Source: a virus. From it: a stretch of DNA of 30,921 bases. Position 1 is the stretch's first letter. Every line of letters begins with the position of its first letter. Below are positions 1 through 6,895 of this stretch, in pieces. Where the stretch lies: positions 1 through 30,921 of the IMG/VR virus record IMGVR_UViG_3300020392_001319; one strand, 5' to 3'. A model generated the notes under the pieces. The model ran no database searches, was not told where the DNA came from, and was given only the letters and a program-made list of their open reading frames with translations. A program made the position numbers and the translations under genes.

Positions 1-294
1 ATTTCCATTTTCTGCTGCTTGCCATTGCATCCTTCTTAATGACATTTTGCCCTCATCGTTGTGCTTTTTATAGAGGTCTTCAAAATTTTCGTACCCACGT
101 TCTTTCAATCTTCTGTTTAAAGTCGTATCTGACATACCGAGAACATTACAACATTCTGTCTGTGTGCATTGTATACGGATCATATTAAGAAGCTGCATAA
201 AATCTTTATCATTCAAGGCTTTAGATGGTCCTTTCGGGCCTCGTTTTTTTTCTTCAGTATCAACATCTATACTGTCATTCATGCTTTCCACCAT
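1..294 (-). CDS. terminase small subunit-like DNA-binding protein, partial (runs off left edge)
   Basis: Translating the minus strand from ATG 294 gives 98 open codons to the window edge. An acidic/basic leader is followed by a helix-turn-helix around residues 24-55 (QTECCNVLGMSDTTLNRR) and then SLRRMQWQAAENGN. That last motif is the signature I associate with phage small terminase-type proteins, which bind DNA ends and hand them to the large subunit. ATG 282, with GGAAA just upstream, is an alternative start in the same frame. The gene is the first of a leftward operon that should continue into packaging and head genes. A non-terminase HTH regulator is possible. The C-terminus is not visible. 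Confidence 0.65.
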   Translation of the reverse strand, partial: MVESMNDSIDVDTEEKKRGPKGPSKALNDKDFMQLLNMIRIQCTQTECCNVLGMSDTTLNRRLKERGYENFEDLYKKHNDEGKMSLRRMQWQAAENGN

Positions 295-310
295 ATCTTG
301 TGTGTATGTA

Positions 311-339
311 TATTTAATACATAAATTCTGAATGGTCAA
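311..339 (-). promoter_or_regulatory. candidate late promoter for the leftward packaging operon
   Basis: On the minus strand TTGACC (339-334) and TAAATA (316-311) are separated by 17 bp, with a start expected near 304, just before the terminase-like gene. It lacks the GTAAATATT element of the five early promoters and lies back to back with one of them. Confidence 0.45.
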
Positions 340-365
340 AGAGTTGTATTTTTTTGTAATTATTT

Positions 366-406
366 GTAAATATTGTATTGACAATATATATGCCATTTGA
401 TAGTTT
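366..406 (+). promoter_or_regulatory. early promoter P1 (shared phage promoter class)
   Basis: GTAAATATT (366-374), 3 bp, TTGACA (378-383), 17 bp and TAGTTT (401-406). The same arrangement recurs at four other places in the window. The -35 box lies in a small inverted repeat, TATTGT-ATTG-ACAATA. The transcript leads to the gene at 434 through the ribosome binding site GAGGTTC (424-430), 3 nt before the ATG. Confidence 0.75.
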
Positions 407-433
407 GTATATATAAACAAAAAGAGGTTCAAA

Positions 434-748
434 ATGACTTACAATACTCAAGAAAAATTCAAAACAAATACTTACTTTGACGGTGATGTTATCAGATGGA
501 TCAGCAACAACAGCGTTCCACCAAAAGATATTGTAGAGCAATTCTTTGAAAATGGTTTTATTACTGCAGAACAAAAAGAATATGCAGATAATACAAGAGA
601 CATCGAAACAGCTCAATTTATTGAAGAATACAAAAAGGCACAGGCAAACAGAACACCAGCACAGATCGAAGCAGAAAAAGCTGCAGTAAGAGAAGCATTT
701 TACAGCTGGGAAAATCCAGTCAATATTTTTACTGGGGAGAGCTTCTAA
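434..748 (+). CDS. small early protein, function unknown
   Basis: 104 aa, acidic and mostly helical by composition, with no motif I recognise. It has Trp-Ile-Ser near residue 22 and a Lys/Glu/Ala-rich helix around residues 70-92. No signal peptide or membrane segment is visible. It starts directly behind promoter P1 with GAGGTTC-AAA-ATG and is followed by the next gene with a one-base TAATG overlap, so the two are translated from one short rightward operon. Its place beside a strong early promoter suggests an early host-interaction or regulatory protein. That is inference from position only. Confidence 0.8.
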   Translation: MTYNTQEKFKTNTYFDGDVIRWISNNSVPPKDIVEQFFENGFITAEQKEYADNTRDIETAQFIEEYKKAQANRTPAQIEAEKAAVREAFYSWENPVNIFTGESF

Positions 749-957
749 TGTTCAATTTTCAAACTGATTACGAGAAAACAATTTACGAAAACAGAACACA
801 CTTTGTGGCGGTACGGGGAAAGGGGGCAAACCGTATCCGCAAAGAATTTAAAACATTTTTTGAAGTGGTAGATTTTGCAAGACCTTACAATGATAACAGA
901 ACAATGGTCTATGCAGTAAACGAACTTGGATCATCTGCTCATATTACTAATCTTTGA
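748..957 (+). CDS. small early protein, function unknown
   Basis: 69 aa and basic, with KGANRIRKEFKTFFEVVDFA in the middle. I do not recognise the family. It is translationally coupled to the upstream gene (TAATG). Its 3' end overlaps the 3' end of the opposing cytidylyltransferase gene by 27 bp, so the two transcripts converge. No clear terminator lies between them. Confidence 0.7.
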   Translation: MFNFQTDYEKTIYENRTHFVAVRGKGANRIRKEFKTFFEVVDFARPYNDNRTMVYAVNELGSSAHITNL

Positions 958-1386
958 GTTTTCCAGCTTTGTTGATTCGCTTTTTTCAAGCTCGGTTACC
1001 ACGACTCGTTTTCTAAGAAGGCTCGAACTGAAATCGTGCCTTCTTTTATTGTAGTAAATTTCCATATCTAAATTTTTACCAGTAAAATCTTTATCGCGAT
1101 ACTCTTCACCGATAATTCTTATATGAATGTTGTACAATTTTAAAATATCAAGCAAATCGTTTTCTTTTTGATAAGGTATTATTTCATCAACATACGAGAT
1201 TGCCTTTAATTGTGTGTATCTTTCTACCAATGTTTGTATTGGCTCATTTTTTTCTTTACGCTCTTCGTGTGGATTTACATGCAACCCGACCAATAAATAA
1301 TTACAAACATTTTTTGCCTCTGAAAGCATTGCTACATGCCCTGCATGGAGTAAATCAAATGTAGATGCGGTAAATCCTATTTTCAT
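931..1386 (-). CDS. TagD-like cytidylyltransferase/nucleotidyltransferase
   Basis: 151 aa with the nucleotidyltransferase fold signature: KIGFTASTFDLLHAGH at the N-terminus (HxGH at residues 14-17, which binds the nucleotide triphosphate) and RRHDFSSSLLRKR near residues 115-128, in place of the usual RTxGISTT loop. Relatives such as glycerol-3-phosphate cytidylyltransferase join CTP to a phosphorylated small molecule to make a CDP-linked donor. The substrate cannot be read from sequence. It is the last gene of a leftward cassette and overlaps the glycosyltransferase by ATGA. The Lys/Glu/Ser-rich C-terminal tail (after about residue 129) contains a repeat shared with 13914-13945. Confidence 0.85.
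   Translation of the reverse strand: MKIGFTASTFDLLHAGHVAMLSEAKNVCNYLLVGLHVNPHEERKEKNEPIQTLVERYTQLKAISYVDEIIPYQKENDLLDILKLYNIHIRIIGEEYRDKDFTGKNLDMEIYYNKRRHDFSSSLLRKRVVVTELEKSESTKLENSKISNMSR
959..992. repeat. dispersed repeat, copy 1 (partner at 13914-13945)
   Basis: Bases 975-992 are the exact reverse complement of 13928-13945 (AGCTTGAAAAAAGCGAAT). The adjoining block 959-982 matches 13914-13937 at 21 of 24 positions in the inverted sense. It lies in the 3' end of the cytidylyltransferase gene, at a convergent gene junction. Confidence 0.6.
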
Positions 1387-2297
1387 CTAACCTTAACCAT
1401 TTTCATTCCGTAGTCTTTTACTTTCCCTGTCCAATCAATGTCAGTTCTACGAATTAATTTTTGTTTTTTAAATCTATTATAATCTACATGATGGTGCCAC
1501 CTACCATATTTCTTCACCAATCTTGAACAGTCGGGATGTACCTTTACTTGCATTTTAGATTTTTCTAATGTTCCAGTATCTGCATACCTGTCACCAGCTT
1601 GCACGCTCCCTTCTTTATGATAAAACTCGTCTGTATTACCACCTTTCATGACTTGTGTATTTGTTTTTTCTTGCAGAAAAACATTAAATTGAGTTGTACA
1701 CCAACCTGCTTTTAAAATATCTAAAGATAAAATTGTATCTTCGTTATATCTACCACGCCACCGATATTTCAGTTCATTACGAATAAGGTTACAACTATAA
1801 ATTCTTGTATTAAGAACGAAAGGTGGCAATCTGGTTTTGCGAGGTGCAAACATCATATAATTTGGACCTGCCATTCCGATGTTTGTATATCGTTGTACGA
1901 AATCTTCCATTACCTTGAAACAAGTGCCATCGGTTACCTTAACCTGCAAATTTTTGTTGAAACGATGGAAATATTTAATGTTATCATCCATTACCCAATG
2001 CCAAGCAAATCCAAAACTTTTAGAGTGTTCCCAAGCAAAATTTCTGGCAGGTCCCGCGCCAGTACTTTTTTTAAGTCCCAATTCATCACAAAGCTCATAT
2101 TTTTCTTTGTAAGACATATCCAGTGGAATAATTGTTGTAAGCAAATCCCAATGTTTTATTGCTTTTGCATACTCGTCTAATTCTTGTGGTTCTACAATTA
2201 TGTAATGCGGAACCTTCATCGTTGTAAGTGCCTTTGAGGTCATCATATATTCTGCACGTCCCTTACTTGGAATATACAGAGGAAACTCAGGTTTCAC
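1383..2297 (-). CDS. TET-associated glycosyltransferase (TAGT) family protein
   Basis: About 304 aa, with the TAGT layout: PLYIPSKGR at the N-terminus, STGAGPARNFAWEHS, the metal/nucleotide-sugar motif HWVMDDNIKYF, and RWRGRYNEDTILSLDIL toward the C-terminal half. TAGT enzymes are known from phages, where they transfer sugars to oxidised pyrimidines in DNA. The chosen start is GTG 2297, which has GGAG 6 nt upstream. ATG 2324 is open in frame but has no ribosome binding site and overlaps the ParB-fold gene more deeply. The 3' end overlaps the cytidylyltransferase by ATGA. The sugar and base substrates are unknown, and the TET oxygenase that would normally make the acceptor is not in this window. 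Confidence 0.85.
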   Translation of the reverse strand: MKPEFPLYIPSKGRAEYMMTSKALTTMKVPHYIIVEPQELDEYAKAIKHWDLLTTIIPLDMSYKEKYELCDELGLKKSTGAGPARNFAWEHSKSFGFAWHWVMDDNIKYFHRFNKNLQVKVTDGTCFKVMEDFVQRYTNIGMAGPNYMMFAPRKTRLPPFVLNTRIYSCNLIRNELKYRWRGRYNEDTILSLDILKAGWCTTQFNVFLQEKTNTQVMKGGNTDEFYHKEGSVQAGDRYADTGTLEKSKMQVKVHPDCSRLVKKYGRWHHHVDYNRFKKQKLIRRTDIDWTGKVKDYGMKMVKVR

Positions 2298-2949
2298 TTT
2301 CGTCTCCGTGAACTCGATAAGCATCTAAATCTGTTCTTGCTGGTTCTGGAAATCTTATAAATCTTGTTGCCTCAGTAAGAGGTAAACCAGTCTTTTCTGC
2401 AAATAAATTTACATCTTCTTGATTATCAAAATGTATTTTTATTGTTCTAAAATAATCTAGATTTTCATTGTCGTATTCTGGCATATCTTGCCATTCATCA
2501 AATGCATCTGTCTCGCCAAAATCTTTATCTAAAAATAAGTCAGTCAGTTCATCTAATTCAAAACCCATTGTAGAAATATCAAACTTTTCTAATTCTAATT
2601 GTTTTATTTCAACTTTTAAAAGCTCTTCATCCCATTCTGCATTTATTGCTAATTTATTATCTGCAATAACATACGCGCGTTTTTGTGCATCTGACCAACC
2701 TTTTGCAATCATAACTGGTATTTTTTGCAATTCTAACTTCTGTGCAGCGAGAAGTCTGCCGTGACCAGCAATCAAGGTATTTTTTTCGTCAATTAGAATC
2801 GGAACTGTAAATCCCCATTCTTGAATACTTGCTGCTATCTGTGCAATCTGTTCAGTGCTATGAACTCTGCTATTTCGTGCATACGGAATTAATTTATCAG
2901 TTTCAAATAAAACTATTTTTGTTGCAGGCCATTTTTCTTGTTTGCTCAT
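2287..2949 (-). CDS. ParB/sulfiredoxin-fold nuclease-like protein
   Basis: 220 aa. The N-terminal ParB-like domain (about residues 10-105) shows LIPYARNSRVHS, GFTVPILIDEKNTLIAGHGRLLAAQKL and ADNKLA, the pattern of phage ParB-domain proteins. GHGR is the nucleotide-binding loop. The C-terminal part (about 155-215) has a FRTIKIHFDNQEDVNLFAEKTG segment that often follows this domain in phages. Such proteins occur beside phage DNA-modification enzymes, and this one sits between an FkbM methyltransferase and a TAGT. No partner ParA is present, so a partitioning role is unlikely. The start is ATG 2949, with AGG overlapping the upstream stop. Confidence 0.85.
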   Translation of the reverse strand: MSKQEKWPATKIVLFETDKLIPYARNSRVHSTEQIAQIAASIQEWGFTVPILIDEKNTLIAGHGRLLAAQKLELQKIPVMIAKGWSDAQKRAYVIADNKLAINAEWDEELLKVEIKQLELEKFDISTMGFELDELTDLFLDKDFGETDAFDEWQDMPEYDNENLDYFRTIKIHFDNQEDVNLFAEKTGLPLTEATRFIRFPEPARTDLDAYRVHGDESET

Positions 2950-2957
2950 TTATCTAC

Positions 2958-3650
2958 CTATGCATTTGTACAGTATACGTTACTTACCCATGCACCTTTT
3001 GTTTCTTCACGATAATGAACCTTTTTGAAAAATCTTTTAAGGAATGAAATTAATGCACGATATTTTTCTCTTGTATCAATATCGTTCAAGTGAGCATGGT
3101 GAAATTCAAAAATTATCTCTCTAAATTTTTTAATATTTGCTGGTTCGATTGCCATTAATATTTCAAACTCTGCACCCTCTGTATCAACTTTCATTACAGA
3201 CGGATTTGTTTCTTTGATAATTTTATTTATTTCTTTACAATCTACTGTTTGCGAACCGCGTCCCCTTTTTGGTATCAAAGAATGACAACCTTTATTTTTC
3301 TTTTTATTAATAGACAGATACCTTTTCTTGTCGTTATTACCAATTACAGCAACATTATATAATTTTACATTTTCTCTATTATTTAATGAAACGTTTTTAC
3401 TCGCTAATTCAAAATTTTCTGGTTCTGGTTCAAACGAATATACAAACTTACATTTTTCAGATGCAATAACTGAAAATACACCAATATTTAAACCAATGTC
3501 TAAACAAACATCTTGTGGATAAAGTTTTAATTTATTGTATGCACTTCCAGAAACCTCTTTAACTACAAAACTATCACTGGTGCCTTCTCGTACAACAAAA
3601 CTTCTATTTTTATGAGTGAACATTTTACGTTTGTAGGTTTCTGTTATCAC
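2958..3650 (-). CDS. FkbM-family SAM-dependent methyltransferase
   Basis: 230 aa Rossmann methyltransferase. The SAM-binding motif is CLDIGLNIGVFSV (residues 49-61), followed by the acidic FEPEPENF (73-80) and the FkbM hallmark VMKVDTEGAEFEIL (about 153-166). The family usually O-methylates sugars or small hydroxyl groups. With TAGT and a cytidylyltransferase in the same operon, a transferred sugar is a plausible substrate, but this is inference. The start is GTG 3650, with GGGAG 7-8 nt upstream. It is the first gene of the cassette and lies just after a leftward terminator, with no clear promoter in between. Confidence 0.88.
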   Translation of the reverse strand: MITETYKRKMFTHKNRSFVVREGTSDSFVVKEVSGSAYNKLKLYPQDVCLDIGLNIGVFSVIASEKCKFVYSFEPEPENFELASKNVSLNNRENVKLYNVAVIGNNDKKRYLSINKKKNKGCHSLIPKRGRGSQTVDCKEINKIIKETNPSVMKVDTEGAEFEILMAIEPANIKKFREIIFEFHHAHLNDIDTREKYRALISFLKRFFKKVHYREETKGAWVSNVYCTNA

Positions 3651-3695
3651 AATATTTCTCCCAAATTTTGTAACTACAATACATACATTTCCTAT

Positions 3696-3721
3696 AAAAA
3701 AAACCCCCTAAAAAAGGGGGT
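3696..3721 (-). terminator. rho-independent terminator, leftward
   Basis: Read leftward: ACCCCC, a 7-nt loop, GGGGGT, then eight T. It separates the replication genes (3772-4961) from the modification cassette (2958-3650). The cassette has no good promoter of its own, so read-through may matter. Confidence 0.8.
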
Positions 3722-3771
3722 ACAAAGTTGAGGCAAACCAAGTGGTAATGACGCCAATCGCTGACCCTTGA

Positions 3772-4263
3772 TTATTTAGCCATATTACTAGATTTTTTTT
3801 GTGATGCAAGAAAATTCATGTAAGGTTTTAAATCATCTTCTGTAATTAAATTTTGTTGTAATAATTTTTGCGCACCACCGCCAACTATCCACCATTCGCC
3901 AACACTTTCTAAATTTTTAATTCTTTTTGCATTGATTAAAGAGGGATCAAAGTCTTTTGGAGCTTCTTGAATAACCAAATCATCATCCATTTTATCCCGA
4001 TATTCTTTGACACCTTTTGTAAAAATATTTATTGTCGGCCATTTTCTAGATGATTGGTTTTTTCTTACATACTGTGCTACTTTTTCTAAAAGATACCTCA
4101 TGCCTGACTCATTTAATTTTGGTATTTCGCTATTAATATCTTCTACCATCAAAACCATTTCTTCTCTACAAGCATCTTCGTCCATATGTGATGGTACCTC
4201 ATAGCGTTTTAATGTTTGCATCAACCATGCAGAAATTTGTCTTTTTCGTTGCTCGTAATTCAT
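3772..4263 (-). CDS. replication-associated protein, function unknown
   Basis: 163 aa and hydrophilic. An N-terminal helical region (NYEQRKRQISAWLMQTLKRYE) is followed by an acidic segment and a WWIVGGGAQKLLQQNL stretch near the C-terminus. I do not recognise the family. Its start overlaps the stop of the upstream initiator-like gene by ATGA, so the two are coupled. Genes in this position in lambdoid-type phages often encode a helicase loader or other partner of the initiator. No Walker motif is visible, so a DnaC-like ATPase is not supported. Confidence 0.75.
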   Translation of the reverse strand: MNYEQRKRQISAWLMQTLKRYEVPSHMDEDACREEMVLMVEDINSEIPKLNESGMRYLLEKVAQYVRKNQSSRKWPTINIFTKGVKEYRDKMDDDLVIQEAPKDFDPSLINAKRIKNLESVGEWWIVGGGAQKLLQQNLITEDDLKPYMNFLASQKKSSNMAK

Positions 4264-4961
4264 TGTTTTTCAATTCCTAGGGTTTTTGATTTGAACAGAT
4301 TTTTCAAAAAATCAGATGTTTTTTCTGGTTCTATATTTTCTATTTCGTCATCCCATCTTTCTTGATTTAACCATGTTGCAAGATGTGGAATAAACTTTTT
4401 CGTTTTTCCATTGACAGCCTCAATATATTCAAAAACAGCATCGCGTAGTGCTGAATCATTTATTTTTGAACATGCTTTAACCCATGCTTTTTTTGCTGCA
4501 CCCTTGCCAACTTTTCTTGGATACCTTTCCCAAACCTCATCAAAAAATGTAATAACCCTTATATTATCTGGTTCAATTACTTGGTTATTATTTACAAGGT
4601 TAAGGGTGTTAAAATCTTTTATAAGCCCTTGTTCATTTTTTTGACTAGGTATGTCAAAATTTTTGACTACCTCTGCTTCTTTTTCGTTATCAACAAGTAA
4701 CAATTCGTATGTATTAGATGTATGTGAACCATTGTCTCTAAATCTCGGTTTAATTTCTATTAAACCCGCTTCTTCTAAAATTTTTAATTGATTAATAATA
4801 CTCTGCCTTGTCATTTCACAACATTCAGCCAAACGTTTATGGCTAGGGAAACATTCACCACTTTCGCCATTGTAATGATCGGCAAGCCAGTACAAAACAA
4901 TTTTAGCGGAAGGTTTAATTCCCTTCTGTTTCATTGCAAGTGCAGTCATATAATGTGACAT
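4260..4961 (-). CDS. phage replication initiator-like protein with N-terminal winged HTH
   Basis: About 233 aa. The N-terminal half carries a winged HTH of the HTH_36 type: ALAMKQKGIKPSAKIVLYWLADH, ECFPSHKRLAECCEMTRQSI and the wing GLIEIKPRF. A low-complexity linker leads to a C-terminal block, FDEVWERYPRKVGKGAAKKAW through IPHLATWLNQERWDDE, common in phage O-like proteins that bind the origin and recruit helicase. The start is set by AAGGAG (4973-4968), which fits ATG 4961. The frame is open 8 codons further. The linker DNA holds spaced repeats that could be the origin. The gene reads leftward, away from the recombination operon. Confidence 0.85.
   Translation of the reverse strand: MSHYMTALAMKQKGIKPSAKIVLYWLADHYNGESGECFPSHKRLAECCEMTRQSIINQLKILEEAGLIEIKPRFRDNGSHTSNTYELLLVDNEKEAEVVKNFDIPSQKNEQGLIKDFNTLNLVNNNQVIEPDNIRVITFFDEVWERYPRKVGKGAAKKAWVKACSKINDSALRDAVFEYIEAVNGKTKKFIPHLATWLNQERWDDEIENIEPEKTSDFLKNLFKSKTLGIEKQ
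4638..4672. other. spaced direct/inverted repeats inside the initiator gene (candidate origin)
   Basis: TTTTTGACTA occurs twice, 22 bp apart. The inverted copy TGTCAAAA lies between, giving an imperfect dyad with arms AGGTA/TACCT and GTCAAAA/TTTTGAC. The site lies in the AT-rich linker of an O-like gene, where lambdoid phages keep their iterons. This is suggestive only. Confidence 0.35.
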
Positions 4962-5007
4962 TGATTTCTCCTTTACAAAAATCAAAAATATTGATATGTG
5001 AAGGGCA

Positions 5008-5025
5008 CACTTAAGCCCTTAAGTG
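5008..5025. promoter_or_regulatory. perfect palindrome, candidate operator
   Basis: CACTTAAGCCCTTAAGTG has 8-bp perfect arms and a 2-bp centre, and lies about 47 bp upstream of the initiator start. An overlapping second dyad is AAGGGC (5001-5006) with GCCCTT (5015-5020). No repressor gene is obvious in the window. Confidence 0.5.
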
Positions 5026-5031
5026 ACGCAT

Positions 5032-5076
5032 AAGGTCATACAGTTTTGATAGTTTCTGTATGACCTTTTTTCTTTT
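5032..5076 (+). terminator. strong hairpin with rightward T-tract between divergent operons
   Basis: Perfect 12-bp arms AAGGTCATACAG/CTGTATGACCTT enclose a 12-nt loop and are followed on the plus strand by TTTTTTCTTTT. It is a rightward terminator by structure, yet no rightward gene precedes it for 4 kb. It may insulate promoter P2, or form a leader hairpin in the leftward transcript. Confidence 0.65.
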
Positions 5077-5111
5077 AAATAATTTTAGTTATAAAGTCAC
5101 CAAAAGTTTTT

Positions 5112-5152
5112 GTAAATATTTGGTTGACAAATAAATCCTTTAAAATTAGTAT
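5112..5152 (+). promoter_or_regulatory. early promoter P2 for the recombination operon
   Basis: GTAAATATT (5112-5120), 3 bp, TTGACA (5124-5129), 17 bp and TAGTAT (5147-5152). The leader ends in GAGGTTC (5173-5179), 3 nt before ATG 5183. Spacing and boxes match P1, P3 and P4. Confidence 0.8.
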
Positions 5153-5182
5153 GTTACTATCATTTATTTAAAGAGGTTCAAA

Positions 5183-5425
5183 ATGATTACAAAATACGTA
5201 TCAGCATTAGACGTTAAATTAGAAATCTGTTCAGAAATTCATGATCACAATGGTAAACTTTTGCAAGATATGGAAGATGATAAAATTTCATACGATGAAT
5301 ACAAAAGGTTGGCATATCCACCAAGATGTTTGCAAATGCTTGATGTGGCAATAGAAAGGGCATTTGATAAAAGTAAGTTTTCTGCTGCATTAACCCTTAT
5401 CAAGGATAAAGAAAATGCAGATTGA
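5183..5425 (+). CDS. small early protein, function unknown
   Basis: 80 aa, acidic N-terminal half, probably all helical. No known motif is seen. It opens the rightward recombination operon directly behind promoter P2 and uses the leader GAGGTTC-AAA-ATG. Its 3' end overlaps the Gp157-like gene by 11 bp. First position ahead of Gp157/ERF/SSB suggests an accessory of recombination or early takeover. The sequence itself does not show a function. Confidence 0.78.
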   Translation: MITKYVSALDVKLEICSEIHDHNGKLLQDMEDDKISYDEYKRLAYPPRCLQMLDVAIERAFDKSKFSAALTLIKDKENAD

Positions 5426-5897
5426 TAGTGGACTTGTTACAATGGTTTCCGAAGAATTAGCAGATTACGCTGATGATTTAGAAACATTTTGGGATACTCT
5501 TGATGGAGAAACAGATGTTCTTGATTTCGTTGGTACTGTTTTAGAAAAAGTAAACGAAACAGAATGTCAAATAGAGTCAATGAATGCCTTAATTGATCGG
5601 TACAATCTTAGACGTAATGGATTAAAACAGCGTAAAGATGCATTGAAAGAAACGCTTCACAAAATTCTTTTAATGACCAATCAGAAAAAAATACCACATG
5701 CGATAGCTACTGTATCGCTTAGAAAAGGAGGTGAAATACTAAATATAACTGACGAGAATAAAATTCCGTCACAACTTTGTAAGGTAAACATCATACCCGA
5801 TAAAATAGAAATCAAAAAACAATTACAAGCAGGTGTACAGATTGATGGAGCCGAATTGGTATCTGGTAACACAACTATAAGTATAAGGATGAAGTAA
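5415..5897 (+). CDS. siphovirus Gp157-like protein
   Basis: 160 aa. The first half is a helical coiled-coil-like region (VLEKVNETECQIESMNALIDRY through LKQRKDALKETLHKILLM). The second half is a beta-rich segment, KIPHAIATVSLRKGG through LVSGNTTISIRMK. This is the Gp157 architecture (Streptococcus phage Sfi-type resistance-associated protein), commonly found just upstream of ERF or RecT annealing proteins. Its biochemical role is not established. The start is ATG 5415, with AAGGA 8 nt upstream, overlapping the previous stop by 11 bp. The ERF gene follows without a gap. Confidence 0.85.
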   Translation: MQIDSGLVTMVSEELADYADDLETFWDTLDGETDVLDFVGTVLEKVNETECQIESMNALIDRYNLRRNGLKQRKDALKETLHKILLMTNQKKIPHAIATVSLRKGGEILNITDENKIPSQLCKVNIIPDKIEIKKQLQAGVQIDGAELVSGNTTISIRMK

Positions 5898-6524
5898 ATG
5901 AATGAAGTTAAAAATACAGACGCAATCACCGCATTTGTTGAAGCCCAAGCAAATATGGGAAAAGCAATTAAAAATCAAAAAAATGCCTTTTTGAATAACG
6001 CATACGCAGATTTATCTGCAATACAAGATGCCGTTATACCTGCATTTGCATCAAAAGGTTTTGCAATTATTCAAGAGTGTGGTGCTGACGAACATGGAAA
6101 ATTTGTCAAGACAAGTGCAGTACATACATCTGGTCACTCGTTTACAAGTACCGTTTATCTAGAATACAAAAAATCTGATATGCAGTCGCTTGGTGGTGCA
6201 ATCACATATGCAAGACGATATGGTTTGGCATCATTGACAGGTGTACCAGTACAAGATGATGATGGTAATAAAGCTGTCGGTGAAGATAGAATGCAAATTA
6301 AAAAAGATTTAAAAGAAAAATCAATCACACCAAAACAAGCAAGTGTTTTAGAACGTGCAATTAAATTAGAAAGAATGTTACCAACAATGGATGCAGATGC
6401 ACTTTTAAAATTCGGTAAAGAAGCACAAAATATTATCGACAATATAAAAACATTTAATGAAGAAAGATCAGCAGAATTAGAAGTACAGTGGCAAAGTAGA
6501 GAAGCAGAACTGGAGATTAATTAA
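5898..6524 (+). CDS. erf: ERF-family single-strand annealing protein
   Basis: 208 aa. The ERF core spans residues 1 to about 130: FVEAQANMGKAIKNQKNAFLNNAYADL, then the diagnostic GGAITYARRYGLASLTGVP, followed by an acidic DDDGN. A charged helical C-terminal tail completes it. ERF proteins form rings on single-stranded DNA and anneal complementary strands during phage recombination and genome circularisation. It sits between Gp157-like and SSB genes, the usual recombination order. It starts right after the upstream stop and shares TAATG with the SSB gene. Confidence 0.93.
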   Translation: MNEVKNTDAITAFVEAQANMGKAIKNQKNAFLNNAYADLSAIQDAVIPAFASKGFAIIQECGADEHGKFVKTSAVHTSGHSFTSTVYLEYKKSDMQSLGGAITYARRYGLASLTGVPVQDDDGNKAVGEDRMQIKKDLKEKSITPKQASVLERAIKLERMLPTMDADALLKFGKEAQNIIDNIKTFNEERSAELEVQWQSREAELEIN

Positions 6525-6895
6525 TGCACATCCATATGTTTATTGGTAATCTTACAAAAGATTGCTCTGATGTAAGGAAAACCAACAGTGGTCACGATGT
6601 GGTTAATTTTTCTGTTGCTGTAAACGATAGAAGAAAAAAAACAACTGCGTATATTGATTGTAGTTTATGGGGACAACAAACAAGTATTGCGCAATATTTA
6701 AAGAAGGGAACAAAAGTATTTATATCTGGTGATTTTGGCACTGATGAATATAATGGTAATACAAGAATAACTTGTAATGTTGAGCAGCTTGAATTGCTTG
6801 GTGGGCGGAATAGAACCTCTCTGGACACTGACCAATCAACTGATGTTGACGAAAACACGGAACTGGATGGCTTGGATGATGAAATCCCGTTCTAG
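6524..6895 (+). CDS. ssb: single-stranded DNA-binding protein
   Basis: 123 aa OB-fold SSB: MFIGNLTKDCSDVRKTNSGHDVVNFSVAVNDR, then YIDCSLWGQQTSIAQYLKKGTKVFISGDF, an acidic disordered linker and the C-terminal tip DDEIPF, which docks repair and replication proteins. It coats ssDNA for ERF-mediated annealing and replication. It is somewhat shorter than bacterial SSB, as usual for phages. It is coupled to ERF by TAATG, and its 3' end overlaps the next gene by 17-20 bp. Confidence 0.95.
   Translation: MHIHMFIGNLTKDCSDVRKTNSGHDVVNFSVAVNDRRKKTTAYIDCSLWGQQTSIAQYLKKGTKVFISGDFGTDEYNGNTRITCNVEQLELLGGRNRTSLDTDQSTDVDENTELDGLDDEIPF

Noticed and set aside
2287-2949. ParB-domain protein as a plasmid-type partition gene
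   Set aside because: There is no ParA ATPase and no parS-like cluster nearby. The operon contains modification enzymes, so a partition role is not supported.
5681-5929. 82-codon hydrophobic minus-strand frame that looks like a membrane protein
   Set aside because: It is antisense to the Gp157-like gene. Its hydrophobicity is the complement of Lys/Glu-rich codons on the coding strand.
6235-6252. TTGACA inside the ERF gene as an internal promoter
   Set aside because: It has neither the upstream element nor a -10 box at the right spacing. It is part of conserved ERF codons.
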